A stretch of 64,000 nucleotides of DNA from Sipunculus nudus (taxonomy: Eukaryota; Annelida; Sipuncula; Golfingiida; Sipunculidae). How positions within the stretch are numbered: the stretch's first letter is position 1; the number at the start of each line of letters is the position of its first letter. Below are positions 25,701-33,770 of the stretch, one piece after another. A program made the translations under genes and the position numbers. The stretch lies in contig CM049309.1 of assembly GCA_026874595.1 (NCBI GenBank), positions 92,092,723 to 92,156,722 of the forward strand, written 5' to 3'. The notes below the pieces were generated by a model. The model saw only the letters and a program-made list of their open reading frames with translations. It had not been told where the DNA came from and did not search any database.

Positions 25701-28700
25701 AAAAGGTGGTCGTCGAGCGCAACAGGACAGACGCCAAGAGCGAGATTCTTTGTCCCAAGGGCATGAAGCAGGCATACAACAAGGAGTTCTGCGGTAGGTG
25801 TACACAGCACAAAGGGCTTGGTTCTGCACCCGGTTGTAGGTACATGGGACGTTTTGTCACACTGAGCTTCACTATAGAACCCATAGCAAATAAAATGACA
25901 GACGACCCGTAATGTGGTGAAATAGTTGTTTTGACGGTGGTACCTTAATGACTCATCAGCGCCGTCTGGTATTCATTTGTTGAAACAAAATAAAACCTCC
26001 CAGATAATTCCCAAGAAATCCCTTACAAAAACAGATGGTGAAATTTGATCAGTGATAAACTTAAAACTGATACCAGCATACATTATAATTAATGTGAACA
26101 TGGACATTTTATTGCAGAACTGTTTCATGCATGAAAACGAGATGGTGTTGATGAGCAGTTCGGGTACCTCTGTAAATAAATATTATTACTGTTTAAAAGT
26201 AGCACAGTATAGTAATCGTATTTGAATTCCAGCCTAGTAGTGATAATTAGAATAAATATTTTAGAGATATTTTAGAGGCTTTTGGTCTACATTTCGATGT
26301 TGAATCTGTTGAAGGTTATTCAGATAAAAAGGAAATAGTTATGATGGTTAGCATTGTATCATTTACCTTTGCTGCGTTTGCATTGATTGTTAATAGTTTT
26401 GATCACGTTTGTAAACTTAATATACCAAGAGCCTTAATGAAATCATTAAATCAAGTCTCCAAAACAGTCACTTAGTGTGACTTTATTCAGGATTCTTGTT
26501 CTTTATTCCCGATTTACACTTGATTACTGATGATTGAAGGGCAGTAAATTTTAGAAATTTATTTAATAATTATAATATTTAATATATTTAATGTCAGCTC
26601 TAAATGCTACATTTAATAACCGTTGATTTTAAAGCAGTATCACTAGGTCCTTCTTATACATGTTGATTATCTGGAGGTTTTGTATTTAGTAATATGTTGG
26701 GAGCACGTAGATAGTCGAGTCATTAGAGTAACATTCAGGCGGGACTAGCACTTGGTGCCACGTAACGTTTACATCAGCCTTTCCCGTACTCATCACTTGC
26801 TTCCCGATGTACCACGCATGCTTACACCCGGATCGCAGTGCGTGTGCACGCTTTATACGTGGGTCTGGTTTCTTGCAGTGGCCTGCAGCCCGGGTACGAA
26901 GTTCGAAAACCGGCTACGAGACTGCAGTCTGTGCGAGGTGGGTAGCTTCCAGCCCGAAACCGGACAGTTGTCATGTGTGCCCTGTCCTCCCGGTCACACC
27001 ACGCTGGGCAGGGGCGCCACCTCGCGACAGGATTGTTGTAAGTCACGCGGCACGGTCATGCGCGGTGTTGGTGGCGTTGGCTGGACCTTGTGAGCTTACT
27101 TTGTTGCGGGTGGCGCTAAACTGGATTCGACCTTTCAGTGTTGTTCCCAGGTGGCGCTGTGTACAAAGCTTTTGGCCTCCAAACATTTCTTCCTGTGTAA
27201 CACGTCAGCTATGTTTCTTCAGATCTTTGCAAGTCCTTTGCTTCAAGTCTACTGACACTTAACATATTGTCCTACGTTCTGACATTGTCCACGCCCTGAC
27301 AGCTGGCTTGGGTGTAGTGTTGTACCACGGACAGGCTTTATTCAAAGTCTTCTGTCTAATCGGAATTCATTCTTTTGCTTGGAGTGTAGCTGCTCTTCAT
27401 ACTTTCTTTGCGTTCAGTGTCGTTGTTCAGACGCTCCTATCACCCAGAACACATGTCGCTTTTTGCTCTAACATAATGCACCCATTTGCCTGTCTAACGC
27501 TGAATCGGTGTCAATGCACGATTTTATATATTCACTGTGACTGAAAGATGATTATAAATGAAATCCCAAGTTGTATGGATTTTTCAAACGCCAGGCCGCC
27601 CAGTAAGAACGGAGTTGACTTGAGCATGTTTTTGGAAGTAATCTAATGAACTCTGCCATCTGCCGTGTCGTGTTATGTATATACCTGCTGCCTCTACTGT
27701 CCATAATTACCCGACGAAGATACATAAAGCTTCATCTGCTTGAGTAACTTCCTGAATCCTTCCAGACCACTCTGACTACCATTAAATTCTAATTAAGCTA
27801 AAAAAAATCCTTTGATGTTAGATTGATTGACATCCCTTAAAGAGAAACATGACTTTCACTATTAGTGTTGCATATTGTTTCTTTTGTGTAATTGCAGATT
27901 ATGCCGGAACGCTGCCTCCCGTGATATCTACGCAATTCTATGTTAATACAGGTATGTTTGTGTATTTATTTTAAGAAGCTACAGTCGGCTTAGCCTAAAC
28001 AGATACTGAATATTCGATCGTATTCTAGTATCGTGGCTTATTGTACAAAGCACTAATTAGCTGTAGCTAACGTAATCCCGGAGAGGTTACCAGCATGCGT
28101 GAAAGAAAGCCGCATCTCCATAGCATCGACTTAGACCCCATCTCATACATAATGCATCGGGTAAGCTGGCCAGCCAGCCATAGGTTTCTCTCGGGATGTT
28201 GGGAATAACAGTTGTAAGGAACCACAGCAAGAATATATGATGTTAGCAACAAGACAACCGAATGTGAAATAAAGAAAGCTATCAGAGGACTCTCCCCGAA
28301 TCCTGTTATGGTGACTCACCTTGTAACAGGTAATGAATCCGTCCATGTAGCTGACCTTGTAACAGGTAATGAACCCGGCAATGATACTCACTCGATCCAT
28401 GATAGTACGGAATTCCGCATCCAGATGTTAGCACCAGAGGCTACTCATTTTGATAAAATAAAAAAAAATATAGTCCCTATCTGTATCAGAATAAAATCTA
28501 TGCCTCAGTTCTTTCCACAAACTTGTATGGGGTTTACTTGAGAAAGAATGTGCATGCATGTGCACAGATAAATAGACTGACTTGAATACAAAACATCTTG
28601 TCTGAACTGTAATAACTTGGACTGAAGAACTATATATACTATGTAGTACTTTCAGTTTTCAATTTAAAGTGGTTAGATGCATTGACAGTTTTTGTCAGCT

Positions 28701-30183
28701 TTATCATGACCAAACCATCTAAGGCAATATTTTCAACATTTGGCACAATGCGTCATGAGTGTAATCTTGAGTAACAGAATGTTTGTAATTAAACCGTCCT
28801 TTAACTGTAAACAGCATGATATCGATTTTTACTTGATGTGCTTAGTTCTCTGGGAAGTGTCATTAACTGCCGGCTACTGATTGTCACTTGATGTGTAAAT
28901 ACACGGTAAAACTAACACACAGGTCACGTTGCTGAGACTTGTGAAATGTAACTCACGAAATTAGCCTGCTGGCTCTTAGGGGCTAAGCTGCTTTTGAACA
29001 AATTACGCAACATTGGGAATAGGGCCAGGACATGTCATCAAAATCCGTTGCTCAGTTGATCATGCCTTTCAGTCCATGTAACGTATACTTAACATGTATC
29101 TAAGCCAGAATGAAGAGGAAGGGTGGACAGTTTACAAACACCACCAAAAATATCTGTACCCTTCTAGATATAAACCACTGTGTGTTTATGGAAGAGCTAC
29201 AAGCAATCACAGTTGATGAGCGTGCACTCATTTTGCAGATGATATACCGGTGCATTTAGTTGTCCCAATTGTGATGGGCTTGTGGCTGGTCCTTGTAGTC
29301 GTTGTGTTAGCCGCCGTCTGCTTCCGCTGTAGATCCAGGTGAGCCGCGCAATTATTTCTCTCTCCTGCATGTCCTTCCGCGGCCCCACTTCCGGAAAAGC
29401 TTTACAATTGTGAGTTTTGAGCAAAAAATTTTAATAGTAAAATGTTCTTTTGCAATCCCGCAACCTTATAACAATAAAAAGGATTTTAAAATTTGCAATA
29501 CATATTTATCAAGGCTCATTATGTTTCTTTAAATGCCAATGCCAGACCGGAAGTGGATCTTTTGTCGTAAATATATAATATTCCAGCAGATATCACCTTT
29601 GCTTACTTTTCCCACGCTTCCCCAAGTCTGTACATAAATAGTGGCGTTTGCTTTCCTGATATTGTATATAAAGTTAACCATCTCCATTTACACTTCTCAG
29701 TGTGTATTGCCAGCACATGCAAATCATTCAAGCAATGTCAACTGAACACGCTGTACAGTTTCCAACCCTGAAGCCAATTTGACCCATCGGAGCACATTTT
29801 GCTGTTTCAAACTACTTTGGCTGTTTGAATATAGCTTTTGGACTTCCTTTTTTTAAGAAAATTTACGCAAACACGTATTAGAATATTAATTGAATGAAAA
29901 ATATTTGATAATTCCTCTAATATTAAAGGGACATAGCGGTCATAACAAACTATGTGATCGCCTCCCCTAATTAATGAAAATATGATATTAATAAAGCATT
30001 TGACTGTGCGGTTTCCCCAGAGAGAAAAACAAATAAGAAAATATCTGTCCATTAAGCTGTTCGAATTGATGGCTGGTTCCAGTTTTTATTCAGTTTTTCA
30101 ATAGAAAAGAGCGCAAGAGAGAAAGGTCATTTAGGAAGTCATCAATATCTAAATATATGAGAAAGCTAAGTGTATATCTGTGA
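348..30183 (+). CDS. Mosaic CCP/HYR/GCC2/EGF/TSP1 single-pass membrane protein, 3' part (gene-level entry; exons listed separately)
   Basis: Fifteen exons join in frame into about 995 residues: CCP-CCP-HYR-CCP-spacer-GCC2-EGF-EGF-TSP1-CCP-spacer-GCC2-stalk-TM. Every internal exon from 348 to 27951 is a multiple of three and starts and ends in phase 1, the classic arrangement of shuffled extracellular modules. Borders are GT-AG. The first visible exon starts inside a codon, so the N-terminus lies upstream of the window. The hydrophobic exon 29239-29338 followed by RCRSR indicates a type I membrane protein with a short cytoplasmic tail. The content resembles SVEP1 (CCP, HYR, EGF, GCC2) and SCUBE (basic spacer plus GCC2/GCC3) families, which act at the cell surface or in matrix; a ligand cannot be inferred. 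Both spacers carry dibasic furin-type sites, so the mature protein may be cleaved. The 12.9-kb intron 5868-18807 could hide further symmetric exons, but I found none. The last exon is uncertain. Confidence 0.85.
788..973 (+). CDS. Exon 2: CCP/sushi module
   Basis: The acceptor is attacag (781-787) and the donor is gtacgt at 974. The exon is 186 nt, phase 1 to 1. The module reads VITCSDPGTPFHG, YGSQCAFKCDDGYKLDG and ends PSC, with six cysteines. YGSxCxFxCxxGYxLxG is a near-textbook CCP core. A 40-bp minisatellite starts only 38 bases after the exon. Confidence 0.93.
1011..1914 (+). repeat. 40-bp minisatellite in intron, about 22.6 units
   Basis: Unit core is ctccataggtcaagcaaccg followed by acagaccaaagtcccctaat; the period is exactly 40 bp over about 900 bases. 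Many neighbouring units alternate between cccctgat and cccctaat, and between acagacc and acaggcc, so the array partly behaves as an 80-bp dimer. Units decay at the right end (1850-1914). It lies in the intron between exons 2 and 3. Confidence 0.97.
2275..2532 (+). CDS. Exon 3: HYR (hyalin repeat) domain
   Basis: The acceptor is cttgcag (ending 2274) and the donor is gtaagt at 2533. The exon is 258 nt (86 codons), phase 1 to 1. It opens with IIPPSLELCPGDQEV, the usual HYR start, and has the diagnostic NFTIGTHKVTCEAYD near the end, matching the family pattern of IGxxxVxxxAxD. It closes with CSFTLTVK. HYR is an Ig-like beta-sandwich usually next to CCP modules, as here. NFT is a potential N-glycosylation site. 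Confidence 0.9.
2898..3116 (+). CDS. Exon 4: CCP/sushi module
   Basis: The acceptor is cattcag (ending 2897) and the donor is gtaggg at 3117. The exon is 219 nt, phase 1 to 1. It reads ANPCRPLTKPKNGF at the start, CKLFCRRGYALPRT in the middle and SGHWW...PGC at the end; six cysteines are present. The loop between cysteines 2 and 3 is long. It directly precedes the basic spacer, an order repeated later in the gene by exon 10. Confidence 0.9.
3580..4149 (+). CDS. Exon 5: SCUBE-like basic spacer with furin-type sites
   Basis: The acceptor is tttgcag (ending 3579) and the donor is gtgagt at 4150. The exon is 570 nt (190 codons), phase 1 to 1, the longest exon seen. It shows a three-cysteine N-terminal part (DCKGRG, SKC, QHC), then a highly basic stretch at 3780-3890 with a tandem RHKRRS-RHKRRS duplication. 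Next come a beta-like CIVSFKLTF, a predicted amphipathic helix (YHTAKSRLYDMFDYFEGRL) and a closing NRCPFRYTF...MCG. The layout of a cleavable basic stretch, helix and terminal cysteines before GCC2/GCC3 recalls the spacer of SCUBE proteins. That is a resemblance from memory and not a tested homology. The same layout recurs in exons 11-12. Confidence 0.82.
5706..5867 (+). CDS. Exon 6: GCC2/GCC3 (ephrin-receptor-like) cysteine-rich module
   Basis: The acceptor is gggcag (ending 5705) and the donor is gtaaga at 5868. The exon is 162 nt, phase 1 to 1. VPCPVGQYQDEEGQYSC followed by KPCPAGT is a very clear GCC2_GCC3 signature (CxxCPxGxYQxxxGQxxCxxCPxG), as in SCUBE and SVEP1. NQT is a potential N-glycosylation site. 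Confidence 0.95.
   Translation, partial: SRAGRGPGSIRRLTRACRVQLVSTRTRRDSTRVSPVQQEPRPSSRGRPPSSIV
7728..9340 (+). repeat. 42-43-bp minisatellite with 127-bp and 115-bp higher-order units
   Basis: The basic unit is about 42 bp, built on tacggctgatattcttcc and gctgtttgcgtttgatctcc. In the centre, units are grouped: first as 127-bp trimers (starting near 8019, 8146, 8273), then as 115-bp trimers (near 8388, 8503, 8618). The 115-bp form lacks 12 bases (ctgtttgcgttg) in one subunit. Flanking units are more diverged. Open frames on the minus strand are a by-product of the repeat; neither period is a multiple of three. Confidence 0.95.
9576..10714 (+). mobile_element. Diverged copy of the AGCTCAGCTGAC repeat family
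   Basis: The left end agctgagctgactgtaag, followed by ctttgtccgtcgtccgtccg, matches the starts of the copies at 31010 and 52321. The right end (cagctgagcgtcatggcccatg, 10676 onward) matches their ends. The interior repeats a block of about 150-165 bp containing ctccttggaaac and gaaattaggtca. No coding sequence is visible. It is the most diverged copy in the window. Confidence 0.7.
13049..13092. other. Stem-loop (inverted repeat)
   Basis: gcgacgaaac (13049-13058) is exactly complementary to gtttcgtcgc (13083-13092). The pairing can extend by gtc/gac with one bulged base, leaving a loop of about 17 bases containing a gttaac palindrome. It lies inside the long intron and no function is apparent. 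Confidence 0.7.
13551..13599. other. Stem-loop (inverted repeat)
   Basis: actataaaatgt (13555-13566) pairs perfectly with acattttatagt (13584-13595) around a 17-base loop. With one mismatch it extends to ggt/acc outside. It could be a remnant of a short foldback element in the intron. Confidence 0.7.
15424..15468. repeat. (TA)n microsatellite
   Basis: About 45 bases of uninterrupted ta dinucleotides, preceded by a pyrimidine-rich tctctctgcctgtctctc stretch and followed within 100 bases by a C-rich tract (15538-15553). Confidence 0.97.
16915..17555 (+). repeat. 49-bp minisatellite, about 13 units, each with a TTACGTCA motif
   Basis: The period is 49 bp (ccggtcat at 16922, 16971, 17020). Each unit contains gtgtgttacgtcatacagta and acaacagccaccaatcccgg. 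Nearly every unit keeps the ATF/CREB-type octamer TTACGTCA. The array lies about 1.2 kb before the EGF exon 7. Confidence 0.95.
17750..17850 (+). repeat. Short AT-rich tandem repeat
   Basis: A unit of about 17 bases (tgaacacctgtattata) is repeated, with a longer related block (gaggacacctgtattatatg) on the left. Degenerate related pieces continue to about 17940. Confidence 0.85.
18808..18903 (+). CDS. Exon 7: calcium-binding EGF module (first part)
   Basis: The acceptor is ttggcag (ending 18807) and the donor is gtgaga at 18904. The exon is 96 nt, phase 1 to 1. DIDECLSSPCQNGGRC is the classic start of a cbEGF domain. CENGRARFVC fits the C-x-[DN]-x4-[FY]-x-C hydroxylation consensus linked to calcium binding. 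The domain is completed in exon 8 (GAHCE). Confidence 0.95.
19071..19501. mobile_element. Non-autonomous DNA transposon (hAT-like MITE) with a nested AT microsatellite
   Basis: The left end cagtggcggatcca (19071-19084) is the exact reverse complement of tggatccgccactg (19488-19501). Just inside, gggggcgc on the left faces gcgccccc on the right. The 431-bp interior has no coding capacity and contains long (TA)n at about 19297-19390. CAGTGGCGGATCC ends are common in invertebrate hAT-type elements (recalled, not searched). Flanking bases (gttgtcc and gctgtct) are similar but not identical, so the target duplication is either degraded or absent. Confidence 0.75.
19719..19782. repeat. (TA)n microsatellite
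   Basis: About 64 bases of ta dinucleotides in the intron between exons 7 and 8. The rest of that intron (19783-21765) is unique sequence in which I see no exon. Confidence 0.97.
21766..21906 (+). CDS. Exon 8: end of EGF 1 plus EGF 2
   Basis: The acceptor is ccttcag (ending 21765) and the donor is gtaggt at 21907. The exon is 141 nt, phase 1 to 1. GAHCE supplies the last cysteine of the EGF begun in exon 7. The second EGF is CSMHSCQNGGTC...YTCRCPEKFSGFRC. CQNGGTC fits the O-fucosylation consensus C-x4-[ST]-C. Splitting an EGF across two phase 1 exons is unusual and helps confirm both splice calls. Confidence 0.95.
22270..22440 (+). CDS. Exon 9: thrombospondin type 1 repeat
   Basis: The acceptor is taaacag (ending 22269) and the donor is gtaggt at 22441. 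The exon is 171 nt, phase 1 to 1. It encodes GGWSQWSEWTTCTKSC...GVRQRNRTC...YGGQDCSG...CNIQPCP, a complete TSP1 domain with six cysteines. WSQWSEW fits the C-mannosylation W-x-x-W motif, and CTKSCAVG fits the TSP1 O-fucose consensus. NRT is a potential N-glycosylation site. Confidence 0.97.
23296..23918 (+). repeat. 46-bp minisatellite, about 13 units, ending 22 bases before exon 10
   Basis: The period is 46 bp. Units contain gtgcgatcgttcagtcatac followed by taaccacgtgttccttggga. Most carry CACGTG, a CGATCG palindrome and tactaac. The last unit stops at about 23918 and the exon 10 acceptor is at 23940, so the array forms the 3' end of this intron apart from the polypyrimidine tract. Confidence 0.95.
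23941..24150 (+). CDS. Exon 10: CCP/sushi-like module
   Basis: The acceptor is gtttcag (ending 23940) and the donor is gtgagt at 24151. The exon is 210 nt, phase 1 to 1. It runs KCKTLRRPYQGRMEC, KCTISCPDGYGFTGP, YTC, and ends PACM. CxISCxxGYxFxG is a CCP core. Seven cysteines are present, one more than in the other CCPs here, and the last loop is long, so this is a diverged CCP. It precedes the second spacer just as exon 4 precedes the first. Confidence 0.85.
24607..24894 (+). CDS. Exon 11: second spacer, N-terminal half with furin-type site
   Basis: The acceptor is tcaacag (ending 24606) and the donor is gtgagt at 24895. The exon is 288 nt, phase 1 to 1. It contains VPCNTGDL, HCLRRGTCELK and then NRRKRS at 24795-24812, a strong R-x-[KR]-R furin-type site. 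A beta-like VGVQVSLVYH follows. Cysteine order and the position of the basic site parallel exon 5. Also seen: QVRKRATE, another dibasic stretch, and an NST glycosylation site. Confidence 0.85.
25596..25793 (+). CDS. Exon 12: second spacer, C-terminal half
   Basis: The acceptor is tttgcag (ending 25595) and the donor is gtaggt at 25794. The exon is 198 nt, phase 1 to 1. It encodes a predicted helix (VKATSHEISRLGQALMARV), a beta segment (DIYLILGNKKVVVE) and a closing CPKGMKQAYNKEFCG. The closing part resembles the CPFRYTF...MCG ending of exon 5. Exon 5 holds both halves in one exon, so one module has lost or gained an intron since duplication. Confidence 0.85.
25794..26878 (+). other. Intron, unique AT-rich sequence
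   Basis: I see no exon, RNA gene or repeat array here. It is AT-rich up to about 26740 and then becomes more GC-balanced before the exon 13 acceptor. Confidence 0.7.
26879..27037 (+). CDS. Exon 13: second GCC2/GCC3 module
   Basis: The acceptor is cttgcag (ending 26878) and the donor is gtaagt at 27038. The exon is 159 nt, phase 1 to 1. CEVGSFQPETGQLSC followed by VPCPPGHTT is a GCC2_GCC3 signature. It is similar in length and cysteine spacing to exon 6 (162 nt), completing the duplicated CCP-spacer-GCC2 block. Confidence 0.95.
27898..27951 (+). CDS. Exon 14: juxtamembrane stalk
   Basis: The acceptor is attgcag (ending 27897) and the donor is gtatgt at 27952. The exon is 54 nt (18 codons), phase 1 to 1, reading YAGTLPPVISTQFYVNT. 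It has no cysteine and is too short for a domain. It is accepted because frame and phase fit exactly between the GCC2 exon and the transmembrane exon. Confidence 0.75.
27952..29238 (+). other. Intron before the transmembrane exon
   Basis: No exon recognised. There is a short direct repeat of ccttgtaacaggtaatgaa (28319-28337 and 28353-28371), otherwise unique sequence. Confidence 0.65.
29239..29338 (+). CDS. Exon 15: transmembrane helix
   Basis: The acceptor is ttttgcag (ending 29238) and the donor is gtgagc at 29339. The exon is 100 nt, entering in phase 1 and leaving in phase 2. It encodes DDIPVH, then about 24 hydrophobic residues (LVVPIVMGLWLVLVVVVLAA) and a stop-transfer CFRCRSR. This anchors the protein as type I, with the modules outside. 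SCUBE and SVEP1 proteins are mostly secreted, so an anchor is a notable difference. Confidence 0.9.
30105..30183 (+). CDS. Candidate terminal exon: short basic cytoplasmic tail
   Basis: A pyrimidine-rich tract (agtttttattcagtttttca) ends in an AG at 30103-30104. Joined to exon 15 in phase 2, the frame reads RKERKRERSFRKSSISKYMR and then KLSVYL before a stop at 30181-30183. Lys/Arg/Ser-rich sequence is what one expects just inside a membrane. An AATAAA lies 330 bases downstream. Twenty-six open codons alone are weak evidence. RNA reads spanning 29338-30105 would confirm it. Confidence 0.45.
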
Positions 30184-30510
30184 TCAGCTGAAATGACCAC
30201 GTGAAGTGTCGAGTACCCCGTCGCACCATGTCTTATGGTAGTCTATAAGACACGGCCAGGGCAATCAGTAATCACCCCGGTCAATACAACGTCATAGCCA
30301 TATCTGATATGATATCCCTTGATGTTATATTTCATAAATCTTTCAGTCAAACTTTCATACCATTTTAATTGCCCTGAAATTTCGGGTACTGGTCCACGTG
30401 TGTTCGTCAGACTGTTTCTTCGTGTAGAAACCCTGTGTACAGGCGCTTAGTATGTTTATGGTAAAAACAGTAGTCCAGGCACGTTATGAGCTTGGTATAT
30501 TAACGGTAAC

Positions 30511-30516
30511 AATAAA
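30511..30516 (+). terminator. Possible polyadenylation signal
   Basis: AATAAA about 330 bases after the candidate stop at 30181. The motif is common by chance in AT-rich DNA, so support comes only from its position. Confidence 0.3.
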
Positions 30517-31009
30517 AACCCGCACACGATATGACAGTCTTCTTAGCGATGTTTGGAAATGGCAAGATTATTATCTGCGAAACTGGAAGCAAAGTTTTCC
30601 AAAACAGCAAAAAAACATGTAATCGTTCTAACATGCACTCTTAATTAGATGCATGAATATCACATGACCAACTACAAGATACCTGATAGGGCGCGGTATT
30701 CTTTATGTAATAGATCGCATTTCGCAGATGAATCAGCCTTTTGTAGAATTATGTAACAATTGTTGATTGTCAAACTAGCTGTGTTTGGTATTAGCGTTTG
30801 TAAAAAGATATCGCATTTCGTTACTGAATCGGGCTACTGTAAATGTAACAATAATTGTTTAGCATAACCACTGCATGAAACGTGAAAACAATCTGTTAAA
30901 TCCGAAGTTATGCAAGGTATTCGAGATTCAGATATTTTCCTTGCAATTTAATAAGCCTTTCTGTCACCCGTGGGCAGAAAGTGGGGGTCTTTACTTGCGC
31001 TGTTTTTTT

Positions 31010-32760
31010 AGCTCAGCTGACTGTAAGTCAACTGAGGTATGGGGATGGCGCTTTGTCCGTTGTCCGTCCGGCCGTCCGGGCGCCCGGCCGTCCGTTAGCA
31101 GGGCACAAATCATAACTGCTGGTCCTAGAAACTTATAAGTCAAAATCCAGGGAGGTAAATAAAAAAGCTTCTTGGAAACCTGAAATTAGGTCACTGCGAC
31201 CTATATTATTCGAGCTAAGGGGCTTGAAAGTTCCCCACCAGAATAATAAAAAAAATTGATACAAAACCTCCAATATCTTGATAATTAATGCATGGATTGT
31301 CATGAATCTTGACTGGAATATAGACCATGACTAGTTTTGTCAGTTCCCGAAAAGTGTTGACGCCACCCGTATTTATTTTAACGAATATTTTTGTATTTTT
31401 TTAACTATAAAATGACAACAATCATGTCAGTTTCTCAGCTGTGATTACAACTGGTGTTCCAAAACTTGTCCGTCTGTCTGTTTGTCTGTCTGTCTGTCCA
31501 TCCGTCCATCCACACAAATTTGTTTCCAGATGCTAACTCGAGGTTGGATTGACATATGGATTTCAAACTTGACTTACATATGGCCCACCACTAAAGCAAG
31601 AACATATATAATTTGGGGGTCACGAGGTCAAAGGTCAAGGTCACAGGACTCACTTAATTAAAAAAATTATGGCTGCATTTTAATCCAAGCTTTTCATCTC
31701 AAACTTTCAATCTTGCGCATTTAGCTGACTGCATCAATTAATTTGGGGTCACAAGGTCAAAGGTCAAGGTCACAGGGGCCTACTGTTCACGAATTACTTT
31801 CCAGATGATAACTCCAGTTTAGTTTGACATATAGGTTTCAAACTTAACTTATATATGGCTCACCACTAAAGTAAGAACCGTGTCAATTTTGGGGTCCAAC
31901 GGTCAAAGGTCAAGGTCACAGCACTCATTTCTTTCAAAAGAATGCATATGCAACTGAAGCCAAACTTTTCATCGCAAACCTTCCATCTTCAAGATGTTGC
32001 TAATCTGCCAATAGGGAAAGATTCTATTCAATTTTGGGGTCATGAGGTCACCGTACCCAGTTATTTAGAAAGATTGTGGATGCATTTTAAGCCAAACTTT
32101 TCATCCCAAACCTTCCATCTTGCACATATAGCTGAGCTGCCAATAGGGGAAGAAGCTGATTGATTTGGGGGTTACAAAATCAAAGGTCATGGTCAAAGGG
32201 GCCCATCTGTCCACATATATTATTCTGGATGATAAATCCAGTTTGGATTGACACATTGATTTCAATTTTGACTTATATATGACCCACCAATAATGTAAGA
32301 ACCCTTTTGATTTTTGGATCATAAGGCCAAAGGTCAAGGTCACAGGACCCACTTCTTTAAAAAATTTGTTTATGTATTTTTATCCAAACTTTCTGTCCCA
32401 AACCTTCCATCTTCCAGGTGTTGCTCTTGGGTCATGAGATCAAAGGTCTAGGTCATAGGACCCACTACTTTAGAAAGATTGTGGATGCATTATAAGCCAA
32501 ACTTTTCATCTCAATCCTTCCATCATTGACATGTGGTGCATCTGTCAATAGGGGAAGGTTCCTTTTGATAATGGGGTCACTAGCTCAAAGGTTAAGTTCA
32601 CAGGGCCCATCAATTCACAAATTATTTTATGGATAATAACTCCAGTTAGGGTAGACAGGTTGGCTTCAAACTGATCACAGGACCAATATTTTGGTAAACC
32701 TCATAAACATATATCCTTATAGACAAATGCAGCTGAGCGTCGAGACCCACGGGTCCCTAG
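31010..32760 (+). mobile_element. AGCTCAGCTGAC...GGGTCCCTAG element, copy A (1.75 kb)
   Basis: The left end is agctcagctgactgtaagtc after a T run. The right end is gctgagcgtcgagacccac followed by gggtccctag and a T run. The interior holds no ORF of note but repeats a block of roughly 130-150 bp with ggtcaaaggtcaaggtcaca, cccaaaccttccatctt and ccagatgataactccag. It aligns by eye along almost all its length with the copy at 52321-56110. The gaccc/gggtc foldback just before a terminal CTAG followed by T recalls a Helitron 3' end, but the expected 5' TC is not obvious, so the class is left open. Confidence 0.85.
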
Positions 32761-33063
32761 TTTTTTTTTATTTTATTTTTTTTTATTTTTACTTTAATTC
32801 ATCAAAGGTCGCTCCGATACACAACCTTCATAGGCTACATTTCCTGGACTCTTTCCAAAATTTCAATGCCAGTCTTTCTAGCTTACACATAAAGGACACC
32901 TGCCAACAGGGACACATTTCTATCAAGGTTCATATCTTAGGTTCACAAGTTCAAAAGTCAAGGTCATAGGAGCGGTCTGTCCACAAATTCATTTCCAGGT
33001 GATAACTCCAGTTTGGATTCACAAACGATTTCAAACTTGACTTTTACGGGACCCAATATTAAA
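32761..33063 (+). mobile_element. Internal fragment of the same element family
   Basis: After a T-rich run, 32810-33063 contains diverged pieces of the copy A interior (caaaagtcaaggtcatagg, ccaggtgataactccagtttgg) without the terminal sequences. It is probably an older truncated copy lying between copy A and the next left end. Confidence 0.6.
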
Positions 33064-33076
33064 ACAAACATTTTTT

Positions 33077-33770
33077 AGCTCAGCTGACTTTCAGTCATGC
33101 TGGGCTTGAGTGATGGGTAATTGTCCGTCGTCCTTCTGTCCGGGCCCTCTAGCCGTCCGTCCATCTGGCTGTCCAGGGCACAAAACGTAACCGCTGGACT
33201 TAGAATCTTCTTTCTTGACATCAAGGGAGGTCCATGCAAAATCTCTTTGGAAACCTGAAATTAGGTCTTTGTTACCCATATCCTCCGAGCTATGGGGCTC
33301 AGAAGAACCCCCAAGATAAATTGAAAATTTGAAACAAAAGCTCCAGGTTCAGAAAAACTAATGCATTGATCACCGTGATTGTTTGCATGTTTATTGATCA
33401 TGGAGAGTTTCATCAGTTCCTGTAGAATAGTGGCGATACCTGGATTTTTTTTTCGAATTTTATCACATTTTTTCTCCCTTTTTGATACCTTTGAAGATGC
33501 GGTCGTCCTTTAACAGGTCACAGATCGTAACCGTTCGACTTCTAATCTTCTAACTTGACATCCTGGGGGTCCATGAAAAGTTCTCTTTAGAAACCAGAAA
33601 TTAGGTCTTTGTTACCCATATTTCCCGAGCTAAATACTGTTTTTGGTCAGTTTCCACTGTCTCTGCATGTAATCAGGTCTTTTATTTTATTTTTCCAAGC
33701 TTCACTCAGCCTACACAAGAAGTCTATGGGCCTCTAGCGGAGCCCTTCTTGACCTGTCAGTATTCATTAA
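33077..33770 (+). mobile_element. 5' part of the same element family, truncated
   Basis: It starts agctcagctgactttcagtc and carries ttgtccgtcgtccttctgtc, ctctttggaaacctgaaatt and ttacccatatcctccgagc. The block of cgtaaccg...gaaattaggtctttgttaccc is repeated once (33187-33290 and 33527-33635). The AGGTCA-rich half and the CTAG end are missing. The right boundary is approximate. Confidence 0.6.
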
